From Ceratothoa steindachneri (lineage: Eukaryota > Arthropoda > Malacostraca > Isopoda > Cymothoidae), in contig OZ018326.1 in NCBI GenBank assembly GCA_963969495.1, positions 153,512,306-153,576,305 of the forward strand: 64,000 nt of DNA. Reading direction: 5' to 3'. The stretch's first letter is position 1, and each line of letters starts with the position of its first letter. Shown piece by piece: positions 30,278-42,519 of this stretch. The notes under the pieces are model-generated. The model searched no databases. It had not been told where the DNA came from and saw nothing but the letters and a program-made list of their open reading frames with translations. Both the position numbers and the translations under genes were made by a program.

Positions 30278-32498
30278 CTCAATAATGAGATTAACTTTAA
30301 ATTCCGCGCTCGTGATACGCTTTTGGCTCTCGTTGATTCCTATTCTAAACATCTGCGTTCTACATTTTCTTGTTTAGATAGCCTATGTTTATCCTCTATT
30401 GTTTCTCGGAACATTCCTTCCTATGCCCAAAGAATTCCATTAGTCCATGACCGCAAACTTAGAAAGCTTAACTTATCACGGGCTAAATTCCATGATTTAA
30501 ACTCTGTAGTTAATTTTTCTGACGCTATACTCTCGAAAAAGGGAAAAGTTTCTCCTCTCTTTTGGGCTTCAATTCAAGTTACCAAACTTCAGGCTCGACT
30601 ATGTGGACTATTATTTTTACTTTGAAAGGTTTATTCACGATCTCCAACATCTGCCCATTCTAGGTTCATTTTCTGACTTTAAAACAAATATTTCACAAGT
30701 CGCCCATGAATTTTTTCATAAATTTAAGCACATGAAACTTTCGTCTCTTCTTTTTACTAAACAAGATTTTTCTCTTCTTCGGAACCTCGGGCGGAATAAG
30801 GAAATTGTTGTCACCCGTCCTGATAAGCGTAATGGGGTGGTGATTTTGAATAGGACTGATTACATTTCCAAAATGTCCCAGATTTTGTTAGATAAATCCA
30901 AGTTTACTGAAATTATGGAACAACCTTTGACTATCATTCACCGTATGGAGGACAAAATTAACCGGTTTTTGCTGAAGCTAAAGTCTTCGGGTGTTCTTAA
31001 TGATTCTGTTTACAGTTCTCTCTATGTTTCATCATCTTACTTAGGTCTGTTCTATGGACTACCTAAGATACATAAGACTTGATGCCCTCTTCGTCCCATT
31101 CTTGCTTCTTACACTCTTCCTTCCTATAAAATTGCTAAGTTTTTAGTTCCTCTGTTAACCCCTTTTACTTCCAATCTATATACCATTAATAATAGCTTTG
31201 ATTTTGCTTCGGAAATCGCAAAGTTTGAATCGACAAGTCCTTTTTTTCTTTTCTAGCTTTGACATCACGTCCTTATTTTCAAATATACCCCTTCAGGCAA
31301 CTATAGAGATTCTTTTGACTAAAGCCTTTCTGGATAGAAATGCCCTATTTAATGGTTTCAGTTATTCACAATTTTCGCAGTTATTGCATCTAGCTGTCAA
31401 GGACAACTATTTCACTTTCAATGGCGTGGTTTATCATCAACTTGAAGGTGTTGGGATGGGAAGCACACTAGGTCCGAATTTTGCAAATATTTTCATGCGT
31501 AATTTTGAAGATAGACTCTTCCGTGATTGCCCTTCTCAATTTCGCCCCTTATTCTACAAAAGATACGTTGACGATACCTTTGCGGTTTTTTCTTCTGGTT
31601 CTTGTTTCAAAAGTTTTTTCGATTTTATAAACAATTTACACCCTAATATTACTTTCACTCAAAAACATGAGATTAATAATATGTTGCCATTTCTAGATGT
31701 TAATGTCTCTTGTACCCCTTCCGGCATTCAAACGTATGTTTTTAGAAAACCAACTTTCACAAGGCAGGGTTTAAATATTTTTAGTTTCTGTGATTTATCA
31801 TACAAAATTGGCGCCATTAAAATACTCCTCTTCAGAGGCTTTAATTTGTCTTCCACTTATTTTAGTATGCATTCTGAATTCAAATTTTTAAAAGAATACC
31901 TTGTAAAAAATGATTACCCCTTATCTTTAGTTGAAAGCTGTATTAGGAAGTTTCTTTTCAGGCTTTAAAACCCCTCCACTTCTTTTAATGTCCCAAAGGA
32001 AATCAGGTATGGCATGTTACCAGATATTAGCTCTTGTAATGACCTTCTCCGAAAACGTTTAATTGCCATTTTTAGGAAATTTTATTTTCAAATTTTATTT
32101 TAAACTTATATTCATTAATAACAAAAAATATTGGTAATTTCTTTAAAGTGAAGGACAGAATTCCCACGCCGTTTAGTTCGTGCATTGTATATAAATTCAT
32201 TTGTCCTAGCTGTAAGTTGGGGACCTATATAGGAAGCACAGTACGTACTCTTCAGTCGCATTTTTGTTCTCACATGGGAATTAGCCATAGAACCGGTAAA
32301 ACATTAAGTAACAAAGAGTTTTCTTCCATCAGGAAACATGCCATTGATTGTAAAACAGACGTGTCCTTAAATGATTTTTCTGTCTCAAGATTTGCTAAAT
32401 CTATTTCATCTCTCCGCATTATAGAATCACTCTGTATTAAATACAACCACCCCAATTTAAATGAGGACAAGTCATCCTTTCCTCTGTTTATAACTTAA
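30278..32498 (+). pseudogene. Penelope-like RT and GIY-YIG endonuclease
   Basis: The gene resumes with LNNEINFKFRARDTLLALVD. A frameshift near 30600, a TGA at 31081, a frameshift near 31245, a stop at 31966 and more breaks to 32147 disable it. RT blocks: TRPDKRNGVVI, YGLPKIHK, FDITSLFSNIPL (motif A), GVGMGSTLGPNFANIFM (motif B), FYKRYVDDTFAVF (motif C), LPFLDV. The endonuclease at 32148-32498 has FICPSCKLGTYIGST with CxxC just before YIG, then HFCSHMG, matching the GIY-YIG domain with its Penelope-type zinc ligands. In the family this protein nicks DNA and reverse-transcribes its RNA at the nick. Confidence 0.9.
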
Positions 32499-32873
32499 TC
32501 AATCTGTATTCATTCTTTGAATCCCTTCCTGTTTTCACTCGTCATTGTGATCCAACCATGTAAGGTAATGTTTCAGTGTCTATATTTTAGTTTTACCTTT
32601 TGTTTGTATCCAATTCTCTATTTTTCCATTTCAATTGTTTAATTTTGTAATATTACGTTTACTTTGTTTGTCCTTAATTGATAGTATCTCTTTACAAATA
32701 TTTTGCTGTTCTTTACCTCACTATTTTGTTTGTTCACTAACGTAACGTTCATTTTATATTGTTAACTTCGTTTTTGTGATTTTCTCTGCTGATCTCTGTT
32801 TTATAACTTTGAACTTGTGCTGTTATTTATGTTTTTAGGCTTAGATTACTCATTTAGAATTTGTTTTTAGCTC

Positions 32874-32902
32874 CTGAAGAGGGGTTTTGTAATAACCCGA
32901 AC
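32874..32902 (+). ncRNA. hammerhead-like core, right arm, probably defective
   Basis: CTGAAGA (32874-32880), the same stem II, then GAAC in place of GAAA because one A is missing relative to the left arm. Loss of that adenosine would be expected to abolish cleavage. Confidence 0.45.
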
Positions 32903-32949
32903 GTTGGAATTAAAGATGGGACCCACCTTCTTCGTTTTGTCCTTCTTAC

Positions 32950-33275
<326 letters not shown>

Positions 33276-33934
33276 TAATGTTTTAGCATTTGAACTGACT
33301 CTTTGTTTTTTGTTATATACTACCTATAGAATGTTTTGGGACTGTCTCGTGAACTTTCCGCTAATCTAATTTGGTACCTGCATTTAGCTACATTCACTTT
33401 TTTCTTTATCTGACTTTGTAGGTCAGTAAACTGTAGACCTAATGACTAGCCTCCTTTCAACCGCTTCTAAAGTGACAATTTCCGTCCTATCAGAATATTA
33501 AGATAATGGTTAACCCAAGGTTTGTCTCTTGAATATTTTAAACCGTTTTTGTGAGCAATATATCTGGTTTGAAGATCCATAATGCGATTGAATATTGATG
33601 AAGCTGTAAGCCGAAGCAGGTGTTTTATCACTGAGTTCTCTATGCCAATCCCATTCTTTTGATTCATCTTTAATCTCTTAGAAATTTGCTAATTTAAATA
33701 TACTTGTAAGTACCTTATGCGCTCTTCTCTGATTAACCAAATCATATTTGATATTAAATAGCAATGAGTTGTGATCCGAATTTCCGAGTGGTTCCTGAAC
33801 TTCAAACCAATCAAATTAAGTTTTCTTGTTCCTTAAAGCGAAATCAAGTGCCTTGTTTTCTCTTGTAGGCTGTTCGACTAATCGATAGAGATAATTAGCT
33901 AAAAATAAGTTTAAGATATAGGTTATGGGGGGTA
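33276..33934 (-). pseudogene. LINE F ORF2 endonuclease, second half and linker
   Basis: Minus-strand FLANYLYRLVEQPTRENKAL, then DFALRNKKT and VQEPLGNSDHNSLLFNIKYD, includes the SDH catalytic block. Downstream, RDSPKTFYR and ITKNKES are the linker before the RT. Stops at several points. The fragment ends at the LTR scrap. Confidence 0.75.
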
Positions 33935-34840
33935 TATGTTACCAACTTATAGCGAGGTAACCAGTTAATAAAGGTGAGTTACAAATTTCACCTGTTTATG
34001 GTGGGTTGGTTACCAATTTATATGAATGAGGAATTATGTGACTCCAAAGGTGATTCTTCCCAGGTATTCTTGTAATTGGCTGGGCTTATCGAAAGTTTAC
34101 GGGTAATCGAGGTAAAGAAGGACTTTGAGAAAGGACGTAGCAAAAATATACTTTTATTCTAATAAGGGCCTATTAAAGAGATAAACGGTACGTCGAGAAC
34201 TACTTTGCGGGCTACAAGCAGGCTTTATTATTCAACACGAAGTATTGAATTCTAGAGCGACAAGACTTAGGCGAATTAAAGGGGGGTTCCGTAACGCTAA
34301 TATGGTATTACAATGACAATGACTTAATTCTTAATAATTACAATTATTCCCATTGCTTGCCTATATATACCGGTTTATCTTCTATGGGGTGTGGCCTAGA
34401 CTTGTCCTAAGGACGAGCCTCCATCATCGAGCTCCTAAGTTTCAACCCGTAAGGCGTAGCTACCGAACAACTGTGTGCGTCTGATTTACTTACATATTCT
34501 AATAATTTTTATCTCTATTGCTTGTCACACATCTCTGTTACAATTTTATTTGGTCAAAGTCTGTATTTGCTCAGCTGCTTTATAGACTCCCGTCTTCTGA
34601 TAATTCTATCCTGAGACGCGAATTGTTTGTTTATTCGTTTCCTCTTGTTGACTTAGCTATCTTGACTTTTTATTCTTTTCTCGCGTAAGCCCTTTTTATA
34701 TTTCCCGCGCGTAAGGATTTAATGGGACCACCGCGCGTCGATTTGGTGGAATTTTTTGCTGGTCCTATTGAATCATGCAATTTGGTGCCAGTAGCCTACC
34801 TATTACATAACACGCTCTCTACAAGGTATAAGAATCTAAC
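33935..34840. mobile_element. unidentified insertion in LINE F
   Basis: It separates the two halves of the endonuclease. The left side begins around TGTTACCAACTTATAGCG (33938 on) and the right side contains ATTACATAACA (34803-34813); TGTTA...TAACA would suit a solo LTR, but I see no clear target duplication at those exact points, while a GTATA repeat sits a few bases outside. No coding sequence. Limits are approximate. Confidence 0.5.
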
Positions 34841-34844
34841 CTCA

Positions 34845-35262
34845 TCGTATACAATGAACTTCCGGATGATTGAATGCCCCTACAATGCATACATTTTTGT
34901 AATTATTGGTTGAATTAATATCATTAATTAGTGTAAGGTCCTCTTCATATGAACAAATTGGCGTTCTATATACAAGTCCCTTTACTAAATAAAGAGCTTT
35001 ATTGCTATTTTTCTCTAAATTATTTCGCTGTGTTGTGATTTAGAACTTCGTATTTTATTTCGCTTTATTAAGTAAAATAAGACAGACCTTGCTTTACTTA
35101 CAGGCTTATCTTTGTTTATTAGTGTGTAACCCCAAATTTGAATAACGATAGAGAGTCCTGGTTTGCTGTATGTAACCACGTTTCAGTAATAGCGAGAATG
35201 TCCTAATGATATTTACCACTAATTAAATTTAGTTCATTAAAATTATTCCTGATGCTCCAAGC
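34845..35262 (-). pseudogene. LINE F ORF2 endonuclease, first half
   Basis: AWSIRNNFNELNLISGKYH then, after a stop, DILAITETWLHTANQDSLS with the catalytic Glu of ITETW. After further frame breaks, VCIVGAFNHPEVH corresponds to the GDFN.P block with Asp replaced by Ala. The second half lies at 33900-33730 beyond an inserted element. Confidence 0.7.
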
Positions 35263-35449
35263 AATCTAATTGTACAACTTATTATAGAGGGGGTTTTGCT
35301 GCCTTTCTTTGTTATCGCCATTTTGTTTTCATTTACATTTTCTATTTTTCTAAGGTTATTATTCCTTTCCATTAGTATGTGGAGAGCTGTTATTATCCTG
35401 GGCTATTTTTTCCGCCTCGTGCGGTCATGAATTAAGATTTTTTTTTCTC

Positions 35450-35710
35450 GAACTGTGACATTGCGAAAATATATTTAAAAGCATATCCAGTCATGCCATT
35501 CCTATACCATTAAGATGGACACCATTCCATCCATAGGCATCTCTTTGATTTATAAAACTATCCCAAATGTTAATAACTCTTATATTTAATAATGAGCATA
35601 AACTGTGTAGAATATTATTTACTTTCACTGCTTGAACATTTTCGTATTCCATCCATCGTATTCAAGGCACTATCCCAACACATACTACTGTTTTACATCA
35701 TCACTAACTT
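35450..35710 (-). pseudogene. LINE F ORF1, esterase C-terminal part
   Basis: Minus-strand text VCVGIVP, EYENVQAVKVNNILHSLCS, IRVINIWDSFINQRDAYGWN and GVHLNGIGMA matches the last third of an SGNH hydrolase, with the His of the D.xH block; the Asp position is Asn in WNGVHL. This is the third distinct LINE family in the window with an esterase ORF1. A stop follows GMA. Confidence 0.65.
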
Positions 35711-35730
35711 TATAATTTAAAAAGGGGATT

Positions 35731-36659
35731 TTGTTGAGTATTTGAATAATAATTTCATCTTAGTTTATTTAAGACTTGTTTTTTTTATCAAAGTTACTTC
35801 AAATAATTCTTTTATGAGATCAAAAAAACAAAATGGTGAAGTTCAGAAATAAATATAAGTGTCGAAGTTTTGTGAATTTTTTAAAACCCAAAGAATTGCA
35901 AATGAAGTTCAGGAAATTTATTTTTATATATCTTCTCTATAACTCTATTTTGAAAGGGAAAAAATTTAGTTTAAGAGTTCCCTTTTAAAATTATTATAAT
36001 TGTTCAGAAAATTTATAAAAATTTAAACATGGCTGCTTTTTTTTAGATTTTAAATTTTAATCTTAGTAGCAAAGCGCAAGCTAGTGGCGAAGCGATTGCC
36101 TGGTCTATCTATTGTATTTTGTAGTAGCAATTTTTACTTACTAAAGATTTTTTGGCGGCTTCTGCACACCTATATCGTTTCCGCTAGCCATTATAATTAA
36201 CTTTTCCTCTTCGTTAACGGTTATTCCAGCGTGACCGGCAGGGGTAATATCGTCTATGTCACCTTCGGGACCCCGTAAGGGGGACGGCGATTTGCTTTCC
36301 TGGCTGCCGTGCTGATGGGACTCAGCGCCCCGACCGGCCACAGCTTAGCCTCTTCTCCTTCTTTTCTTACTTCTGCCTCTGTACGGGTCGACGGATGCGC
36401 CCACTGGGGGGAGGGGGCATCGTCTCCAGAACCGTACCTTAGAGTAGGTTTGGTTGCCCGGGTCGTCATTTTGTTTCTGGAGGTCTTAGCACCGCAGTCC
36501 AGAGAATCTCCGTTATGTGGCTCCGCTGTTTTTAGACTACAGTGGGGGTCGGGGGCAGATTACCCCATCTGGACTGTATGGGCACTCTTTGGACTCACAA
36601 TGACGATTTGGTTCATGCTCTCGGCTCTAGGAACAACCCCAAATAAAATATATACTTGT
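35731..36659. other. unassigned, possible LINE G 5' region
   Basis: AT-rich to 36150, then GC-richer to 36659. The second half may be the 5' UTR of LINE G; a 200-codon frame there (36309-36911) is open but its first 117 codons show no family I recognise. Confidence 0.45.
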
Positions 36660-37445
36660 ATGGGTAAATTTAACAAACATAACTCCCAGGGACATCGTGC
36701 CTTAGACCCTGACGGTAGACGCTTTGATCCTTTTGGGTCAGAAGACGACCCTGAATTGGATTACGACCGATTTTTAGTCTTGAAAGTGAACGATAGTCCT
36801 CTTAGTAAGGCTGACACCTTTGACGTCTACGAGGATTTTGTTGAAAAATGTGGTGAATCTGCCCAAATGTGGCCACGTAATGATGGCGCATTGATAGTCG
36901 AGGCGAAATAAAGCGAGCAGCATCATTAGATTAAGACCCTACAGTCTTTAGCTTATATAGATATGTACTCTGCTTCGCACCCAACATTTAACACAAGTAT
37001 ACGTGTTATCCGATCGGGAGAGTTAATAGATTACGATCTTGACAGGCTGGTATCAAAACTTATCAATCAGAAGGTTGTAAATGCCCACTGCATTTCCAGG
37101 TTTGTGAATAGCGCTAGGTTACCTAGCGCCACAATAATCCTGACCTTCAGCAGATTGGTTCCCACAAAGTACGTCAAGGCTGGCTATCTTAACATCCCAG
37201 TCAAGCCTTCCGTTGAAAACCCACGGCGATGTTCCCATTGCCAACGCTTTGGCCATGTAAACAAGTTTTGTCGACAGGCAAGGTTGTGTGTAAATTGTGG
37301 ATCGGATTATCACGGGCGCCCTGTTCTCAACAGCTGTGCTGCCCTAACTGTGGTGGAGAACACCCTGCAACATCACAGCAATGCACTTTCTTTCTCTATG
37401 ACAGAGAAGTCATTGCCATTAGAAACAAGAACGGGTCAGTTTTAA
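36660..37445 (+). pseudogene. LINE G ORF1 (gag-like, zinc knuckles)
   Basis: The frame from MGKFNKHNSQGHRALDPDGR continues with YDRFLVLKVNDSP, stops at 36909 and resumes with FNTSIRVIRSGELIDYDLDR (36963 on). The nucleic-acid-binding end is RCSHCQRFGHVNKFCRQ, then LCVNCGSDYHG; the third knuckle, CPNCGGEHPATSQQC, is in the neighbouring frame (37346). This three-knuckle pattern is standard for I/R1/Jockey ORF1. A Pro/Ser-rich stretch follows to about 38150. Confidence 0.8.
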
Positions 37446-38399
37446 AGAGGCGAGAAGAAAAGTAAAGGAGATGTTTGTCCAACCTGGTGTGAGCTTTCCT
37501 GATGCTCTGCGTTCTACCAGGCCAAAGAAAGGGAGAAGCTAGAGACCTACTACTGGTTCTCCAGTGCCTGACCAGATAAAAAGTTCTCCCCGTCCTAAAC
37601 GTACATCTCCTCGTGATGAACACTCTTGGTCACCACCTAACAGTGCTTCTGAGGCTATCAATAAGAAGAGGAACCTTCCATCCTCTCCTGGTTCCGCAAT
37701 GGTGGTTAAACACCTTGCTACCGCTCCAGATTATGTCAATGTTAATCATGTTGGTCCTCAGATGGTATCCAATCCACCTCTGGACATTCACCCTGTCCCT
37801 AAAGCACCAAGCTCTTCTTCAGCTCCAAAGCCAGTTTTCACTCCCCACCCCTTGTTGATACTCCTTTGGAATTCCTTCGATCCCTGAATGAGACGGAACC
37901 AGCCTTTGCTATTTCCCAGGAGCCAGCTGTTGTGGAGGTTACCACCTCATCTGAGGAGGAATCTAAAAAACTGACTCCACATCCTTCTCGATCAGCATCC
38001 AATTCTCAACTTTTGCCGATTTCCTCGCCACCACCATCGCCTCTAGCATCCCAACCCTTACCACCAGCTGTGTGAACATCGTCTGTTCCCTCGACACCTG
38101 AACTGGCCCCTGTGGAGTTACTTCCATCTCTGCTTCCCCAGTGAAGACAGTTCTCTCTTACAGATACTTATCAAAATCTGACCACCACCTCTTAAAGAAT
38201 AACCAAAGGCAAAACTCAAGCTCCGATGCCTTCTTTGTCATACTCCAATCCTAAGGCTAGTATGTCACGAACTTCTTCCGCTGGTAGATCAAATCTAAAA
38301 TCTTCTACCCCTAAAAGTAGGAAGAAATCTCCGTTATGCTTAAACGGTAACAATGTTTCCAATCATTCATTAGAACTTCCAAGGTCTCTTCCCTAAATG

Positions 38400-39060
38400 G
38401 AAAGAGTTCAAGCTCCTGCTTAAGGATTACAATCCCGATTGTATTGCTTTACAGGAAACTTGCTTGGGGACTCGCAGAGAACCCAACATTTCGGGTTTTG
38501 TGGGATATTATAAGAACCCCGGAGAGCCAATTCATGGTTCTGCAGTTTTTGTTAACAACAGGGTTCCCCACAACTATCTCTCCCTTAGCACAGACCTGCA
38601 GGCGGTTGCTGTCCGCCTGCTTTCCAGTCGCCATTATTCGGTCTGTTCGTGGTATCTTTCTCCTTGCGAGGAAAGAGATACAGCTGTTTTAGTTACAAAG
38701 TTAGCTAATTTAATTTCTCAAATCCCTCCTCCCTATTTATTGATTGGCGACTTTAATGCTCGATACACCCTTTGGAGGGACCATTATAACAACCCAAGAG
38801 GAAATATGATTGAGAGATTTCTGGGTAGTAATGATGTCTGCTTTCTTAACAATGGCAGCCACACATCCTTCCACATCCAGACAAACAGCTTTACCTGTGT
38901 TGACTTGTCTCTGTTCACCAAGCTGTAGAGCTGATTTTGATTGGGCAGTGGATCCTGATTTGCGAGGCAGCGATCACTTCCCTATTATAATAACACCATG
39001 TACAGGTAGTACTCCTCTACCACGAAGCAAAAGATGGAATACGAAAAAAGCAAACTGGCC
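38400..39060 (+). pseudogene. LINE G ORF2 endonuclease
   Basis: WKEFKLLLKDYNPDCIALQE (catalytic Glu of QET), GTRREPNISGFVGYYKNPGE, HGSAVFVNN, LLIGDFNARYTLW (GDFN block), FTCVDLSLF and LRGSDHFPIII (SDH block) are in order over 220 codons. One frame break at about 38925 interrupts it. The linker begins KKANW, and the solo LTR inserts exactly after GGCC within the next Pro codon. Confidence 0.82.
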
Positions 39061-39941
39061 TGTCGTAGAATGACCCTTGGTTTTGATCCCAATACTCTTT
39101 GACACCCTTTTAGTAGTGGTATGCTTTAAGGGGCGTGAGTTACTTCTATGATGAAGTAGGCTTTGTTCTAAGAGTGCTATTCAGTAGTTTTGTTCTTAAG
39201 GAAGAGCTATTTTTAAACACCTAAGGATAAAAGGAAACACCAGAATCTACCAAGATAAACATGTATTTTAAATGAAACACTTAACTATTACAAACCAAAA
39301 GTTAACACATTTCTATATTGGCATCAAAGATCTTTCAATGGCAAAAAATAAACAAATAGGCTTCCCGTAAACATACCCATTGCCGATTAGTATTTTTTTT
39401 ATCGCGACTCTATTTGATTAGCGTTAAACATTAAATTAACGTACTCTCGTCTACAAACACATATGACCTAGGTTCAAGAACAATGGTTTCTACTCTCCTT
39501 CAAAACGTGGGACGTACTAAACTCCTACTATCGCAATAAAGATATAAATGTTATTTTTGACTTACAGGTAGGTATTAGGGATTGCCGGATGTCGCTGGAG
39601 AACTTTCTCTCGCTTTGAAGTGTTGTGGGCGCTGGTTGAATTTTCGTCGATGAGGGATTGCTTGTCGCATGTGACGGGGGCTGATTTTTCAACGTAATTA
39701 AAGAACGGGAGCTCGTTGGGGCTGGGTTCTTCTCCTCTCACTCTTACGGAGCTTGAGATGTGAGAGTCGCTCGAGTGTGAGCGGCTTTGCTTTTCTTCAG
39801 TCGGGCTTCTTTGTAGACTGAACAGGCTTCTTCGGTATAGCACCGATATAAAGCTTGACTATTTAGGTTAATACGGCCCTGAAAGGGGGGATCGATTTTC
39901 TCAATCTGATCCTATCGTTTCTCACGGAAATAGTCTTGTAT

Positions 39942-40207
39942 GGCTGAAGGATCGATCTTCACGAACTAACCCTTCTTCTGGTGTATCGACTTCTAATCTT
40001 CTTGTCTGGCTGAAAGATCGATCTTCACGAACTAATCTTTCTTCTGGCGAATCGACTTCTAATAATCTTCTTGCCTGGCCGATGGATCGATCTTCACGAA
40101 CTAATCCTACTCTGGCGTATCGACTTCTGATAATCTTCTTGTCTGGCCGATGGATCGATTTTCACGAACTAATCCTACTCTGGCGTATCAACTTCTGATA
40201 ATCCTCT
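39942..40207. repeat. minisatellite, four units of 66-69 bp
   Basis: Units start at 39942, 40008, 40077 and 40145, each opening GGC(T/C)GA(A/T)GGATCGATCTTC and continuing ACGAACTAA..TCTGGCG.ATCGACTTCT. They sit inside the solo LTR and could be enhancer-like repeats. Confidence 0.85.
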
Positions 40208-40288
40208 ACTCTTTCTTTGCGGGGCTTATTTATATGCGGATTGCCGCCCCATCTAAAGGGAAAAGTGACCAGGCCACAGAGGCAAGGC

Positions 40289-40306
40289 GGGGGGGGGGGG
40301 GGGGGG
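40289..40306. repeat. G18 homopolymer
   Basis: Eighteen consecutive G in the solo LTR. Other G runs occur at 15739-15750 and 40610-40620. The exact length may be affected by sequencing. Confidence 0.8.
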
Positions 40307-40677
40307 CGAATGGTGAGTTAGCATCTGGGGAGAGCGAGAATTCCTGAGGTGGCACTGGGGTGCCCAAGTCAGCTCGCAAATTAGAGGCTCGCAACCGCAC
40401 CGCTACTTGGCGTGCCTTCTGACTCGCACCGCTTTTTTTCCATAACCACGGGTTTATGGGTCTCGTAGGTAATTGGATCGTTTGGCGTCGCTTAAGGACC
40501 TTAGGTGGTCGCCTTAAAACAGATGTTAGCTCCAACGGCCCACAGCGGCGGGGAGATCACATATGGTAAGCAGTTTCGCCGGCTACCTTTCCCAAGCTTC
40601 TCCTTATGAGGGGGGGGGGGCTTTAATGTACCTATACTCCTCCAGGATGCTTAATGTAGCCATTTCTCTACATGGCC

Positions 40678-42190
40678 TAAGTTCAGGCACCTCTCGAGCC
40701 ATGATGGATCCTTCCCTCATGAAGATGTTGACGTGGCTATTGACAATTTTCTAACTCACATCAACCATGCAGCTAATTCCTCCATCCCGTTCTCCGGCTC
40801 AACTGCTCGTGGACCACAATTGCCCTGGTGGTCTGCTGAATGCTCGAGAGTTATCACTGAATGTAAAGAGGCTTGCCGACGTTACCATCGGTGTCCCACG
40901 ATGGTAAAGAAACTTGCTCGTAACCGAGCAAGACAACGCACCCTTCGACGAGCTCGAAAGACCTCGTTAGGGAAGTGTCATTAGTGTCACCTGGTTCTCT
41001 TTGGCCATCAATAGCATTATCGCAAATCTCCCAACTGAGTTTTCTTCAACTCTATATGCGGAGGACTTAGCGCTTATCTGTTGATCGCTTAGACTTCCAT
41101 TTGTTATTCGTAAGCTACAGCGGGTCATAAATACCGTAGCTTATAATGCTTCTTCCAAGGGCTTCCTCTTTTCCGACGTAAAGACCAAGGATGTCCACTT
41201 TTACAATCATCGATCGGTGACAAGGGACCATCCCCATTTGTCACTCTATGGTGTCCCTGTCCCCTTTGAGCACCATTTCAGATTTCTACGGATGATTTTT
41301 GATTCGTGGCTTTCTTGGAAGCCTCATTTGGACGCCTTAAAAAGGTCTGGTCTGAAGAGAATGGACATAATGAAATTACTGTCACACACTTCTTGGGGAA
41401 GTGATGGACGTACCCTGTGGCTTTTGTATTCAGCATTGATCCAGCCAAAGCTGGACTATGGGTCACAGGTGTACTCCTCTGCCTTCCCCTCCATCCTTGA
41501 AAAACTAAATACTGTGCGTAACTAGGGTATGCGCCTGGCTTCTGGAGCCTTCAAGTCCTCGCCTGTGTGGAGTCTTTGTGCAGAGAACGGGGCTCTTCCT
41601 CTTCCTAATAACAAGCTCAAGTCTAACCTAAAATATCTTTTAAGACTTGTGCAATTACCATGGTTGCCACTATATGAGTGTACGTTCAATTAGTGAACAG
41701 TGGCCTTATATGATAGATTTCCATCCCTGGCTCGCCCCTTTGCTCTGCGCATGGCCGAGCACACGGGACGTTAAGGGGGCTTTCTGTTATTCCGTTTTCA
41801 ATACCAAAGATTCTCCCATGGCTCATACCACCTGTAGTGGTATGCGGGGGGCTTACTGGTACGCCCAAGGATCAGTTCTTGCCTATAGCCTTGAGAACCA
41901 TGTATGATCAACACTCTTCCCACCATCGGTCTAGCACCTTTGTGTTCACTGATGGGTCCATGTCATCGGACGGAGTTAGAGCTGCTGCTGTCTTCCCATC
42001 TCATACAGCATTGGTCCGCCTACCAAGTGCAGCTTCTGTTTTCACAGCAGAACTTGTTGACATTCTTGCTGCACTTTTTCTTATTGCTCCTATGCCATCT
42101 GGTTGTCTTCCGGGAATTAAATTCCGTCTTCTCTTACGATGTCTTCTAGTGCAGAATTCTTTATCCAACTATGTTGCAAACGAAGCTCCG
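40678..42190 (+). pseudogene. LINE G RT remnant and RNase H
   Basis: The linker continues HEDVDVAIDNFLTHINHAAN and LPWWSAECSRVITECKEACR, to RRARKT at 40967. RT motifs 1 to B are then missing; the next recognisable block is SIIANLPTEFSSTLYAEDLA, the motif C box with YADD changed to YAED. Thumb-like text (FRFLRMIFDSWLSWKPHLD, LIQPKLDYGSQVYSSA) is open at 41217-41525. RNase H follows with VFTDGSMSSDGVRAAAVFPS and SVFTAELVDILAAL, keeping the first Asp and the Glu. It ends abruptly near 42190. Confidence 0.8.
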
Positions 42191-42519
42191 TAAAGAGTGA
42201 TTGAGAGCTCCTCATCACCAGCTTCCTCTACCAAGGGAAGAGTTTTGTTGTTTAGAGGCACGGCGGAGCCGCAGATATGATTAATAAAAGAGCAACTCTT
42301 TCTATATCTGTTTGAGGGTAGTGGTGGTGGAATTATGTCTTCTTTCATTCTAGTCGTATCATCTTGATTTGTATTGTTCTTTAAGAGCTTGTTTACGATT
42401 ACTTTAAGATCTTGAACCTCCTTACGCAATTCCATTATTTTAGTATATGCTATGATGTTTGAACAACAGACAATACAAACCCTCTCTAGGATTTTTACTA
42501 TTGAAAAGTTTAATTTCAT
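42169..42519 (-). CDS. uncertain open frame, possibly a LINE ORF1 N terminus
   Basis: 116 codons on the minus strand contain a cysteine pair (VCIVCCSN) followed by a predicted coiled coil (IMELRKEVQDLKVIVNKLLK) and a polar stretch. The order cysteine motif then coiled coil is like ORF1 of the esterase-bearing LINE families here, but no esterase follows because the frame ends at the edge of LINE G. I do not recognise it further. Confidence 0.3.
   Translation of the reverse strand: MKLNFSIVKILERVCIVCCSNIIAYTKIMELRKEVQDLKVIVNKLLKNNTNQDDTTRMKEDIIPPPLPSNRYRKSCSFINHICGSAVPLNNKTLPLVEEAGDEELSITLYGASFAT

Larger units (their letters stand above)
33276..35730 (-). mobile_element. LINE family F fragment (CR1-like), interrupted
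   Basis: Reading the minus strand from 35730: the end of an SGNH esterase ORF1, then an endonuclease, then the endonuclease-RT linker (RDSPKTFYR near 33330). All frames are broken. An unidentified insertion of about 0.9 kb (roughly 33935-34840) splits the endonuclease. The RT itself is absent. Confidence 0.7.
39061..40672. mobile_element. solo LTR, 1,612 bp, with 5-bp target duplication
   Basis: It begins TGTCGTAGA and ends TCTCTACA, flanked on both sides by TGGCC (39056-39060 and 40673-40677). Removing it rejoins the LINE G linker (KKANW then PKFRHLSSHDGS). A possible TATA box (CGATATAAAG) lies at 39843. It holds no gene, a 66-69-bp minisatellite (39942-40207) and an 18-base G run (40289-40306). 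Left by LTR-LTR recombination of a longer element, by inference. Confidence 0.85.
36660..42190 (+). mobile_element. LINE family G (I-like, RNase H-bearing), interrupted and deleted
   Basis: A plus-strand LINE with gag-like ORF1, a Pro/Ser-rich spacer, endonuclease, remnant RT and RNase H. A solo LTR (39061-40672) interrupts it just after the endonuclease, and most of the RT fingers and palm is deleted near 40978. RNase H next to the RT is characteristic of the I group. Confidence 0.8.

Noticed and set aside
36309..36660. N-terminal 117 codons of a 200-codon frame as a host gene start
   Set aside because: No recognised domain, and the conserved LINE G ORF1 text begins at its internal Met (36660).
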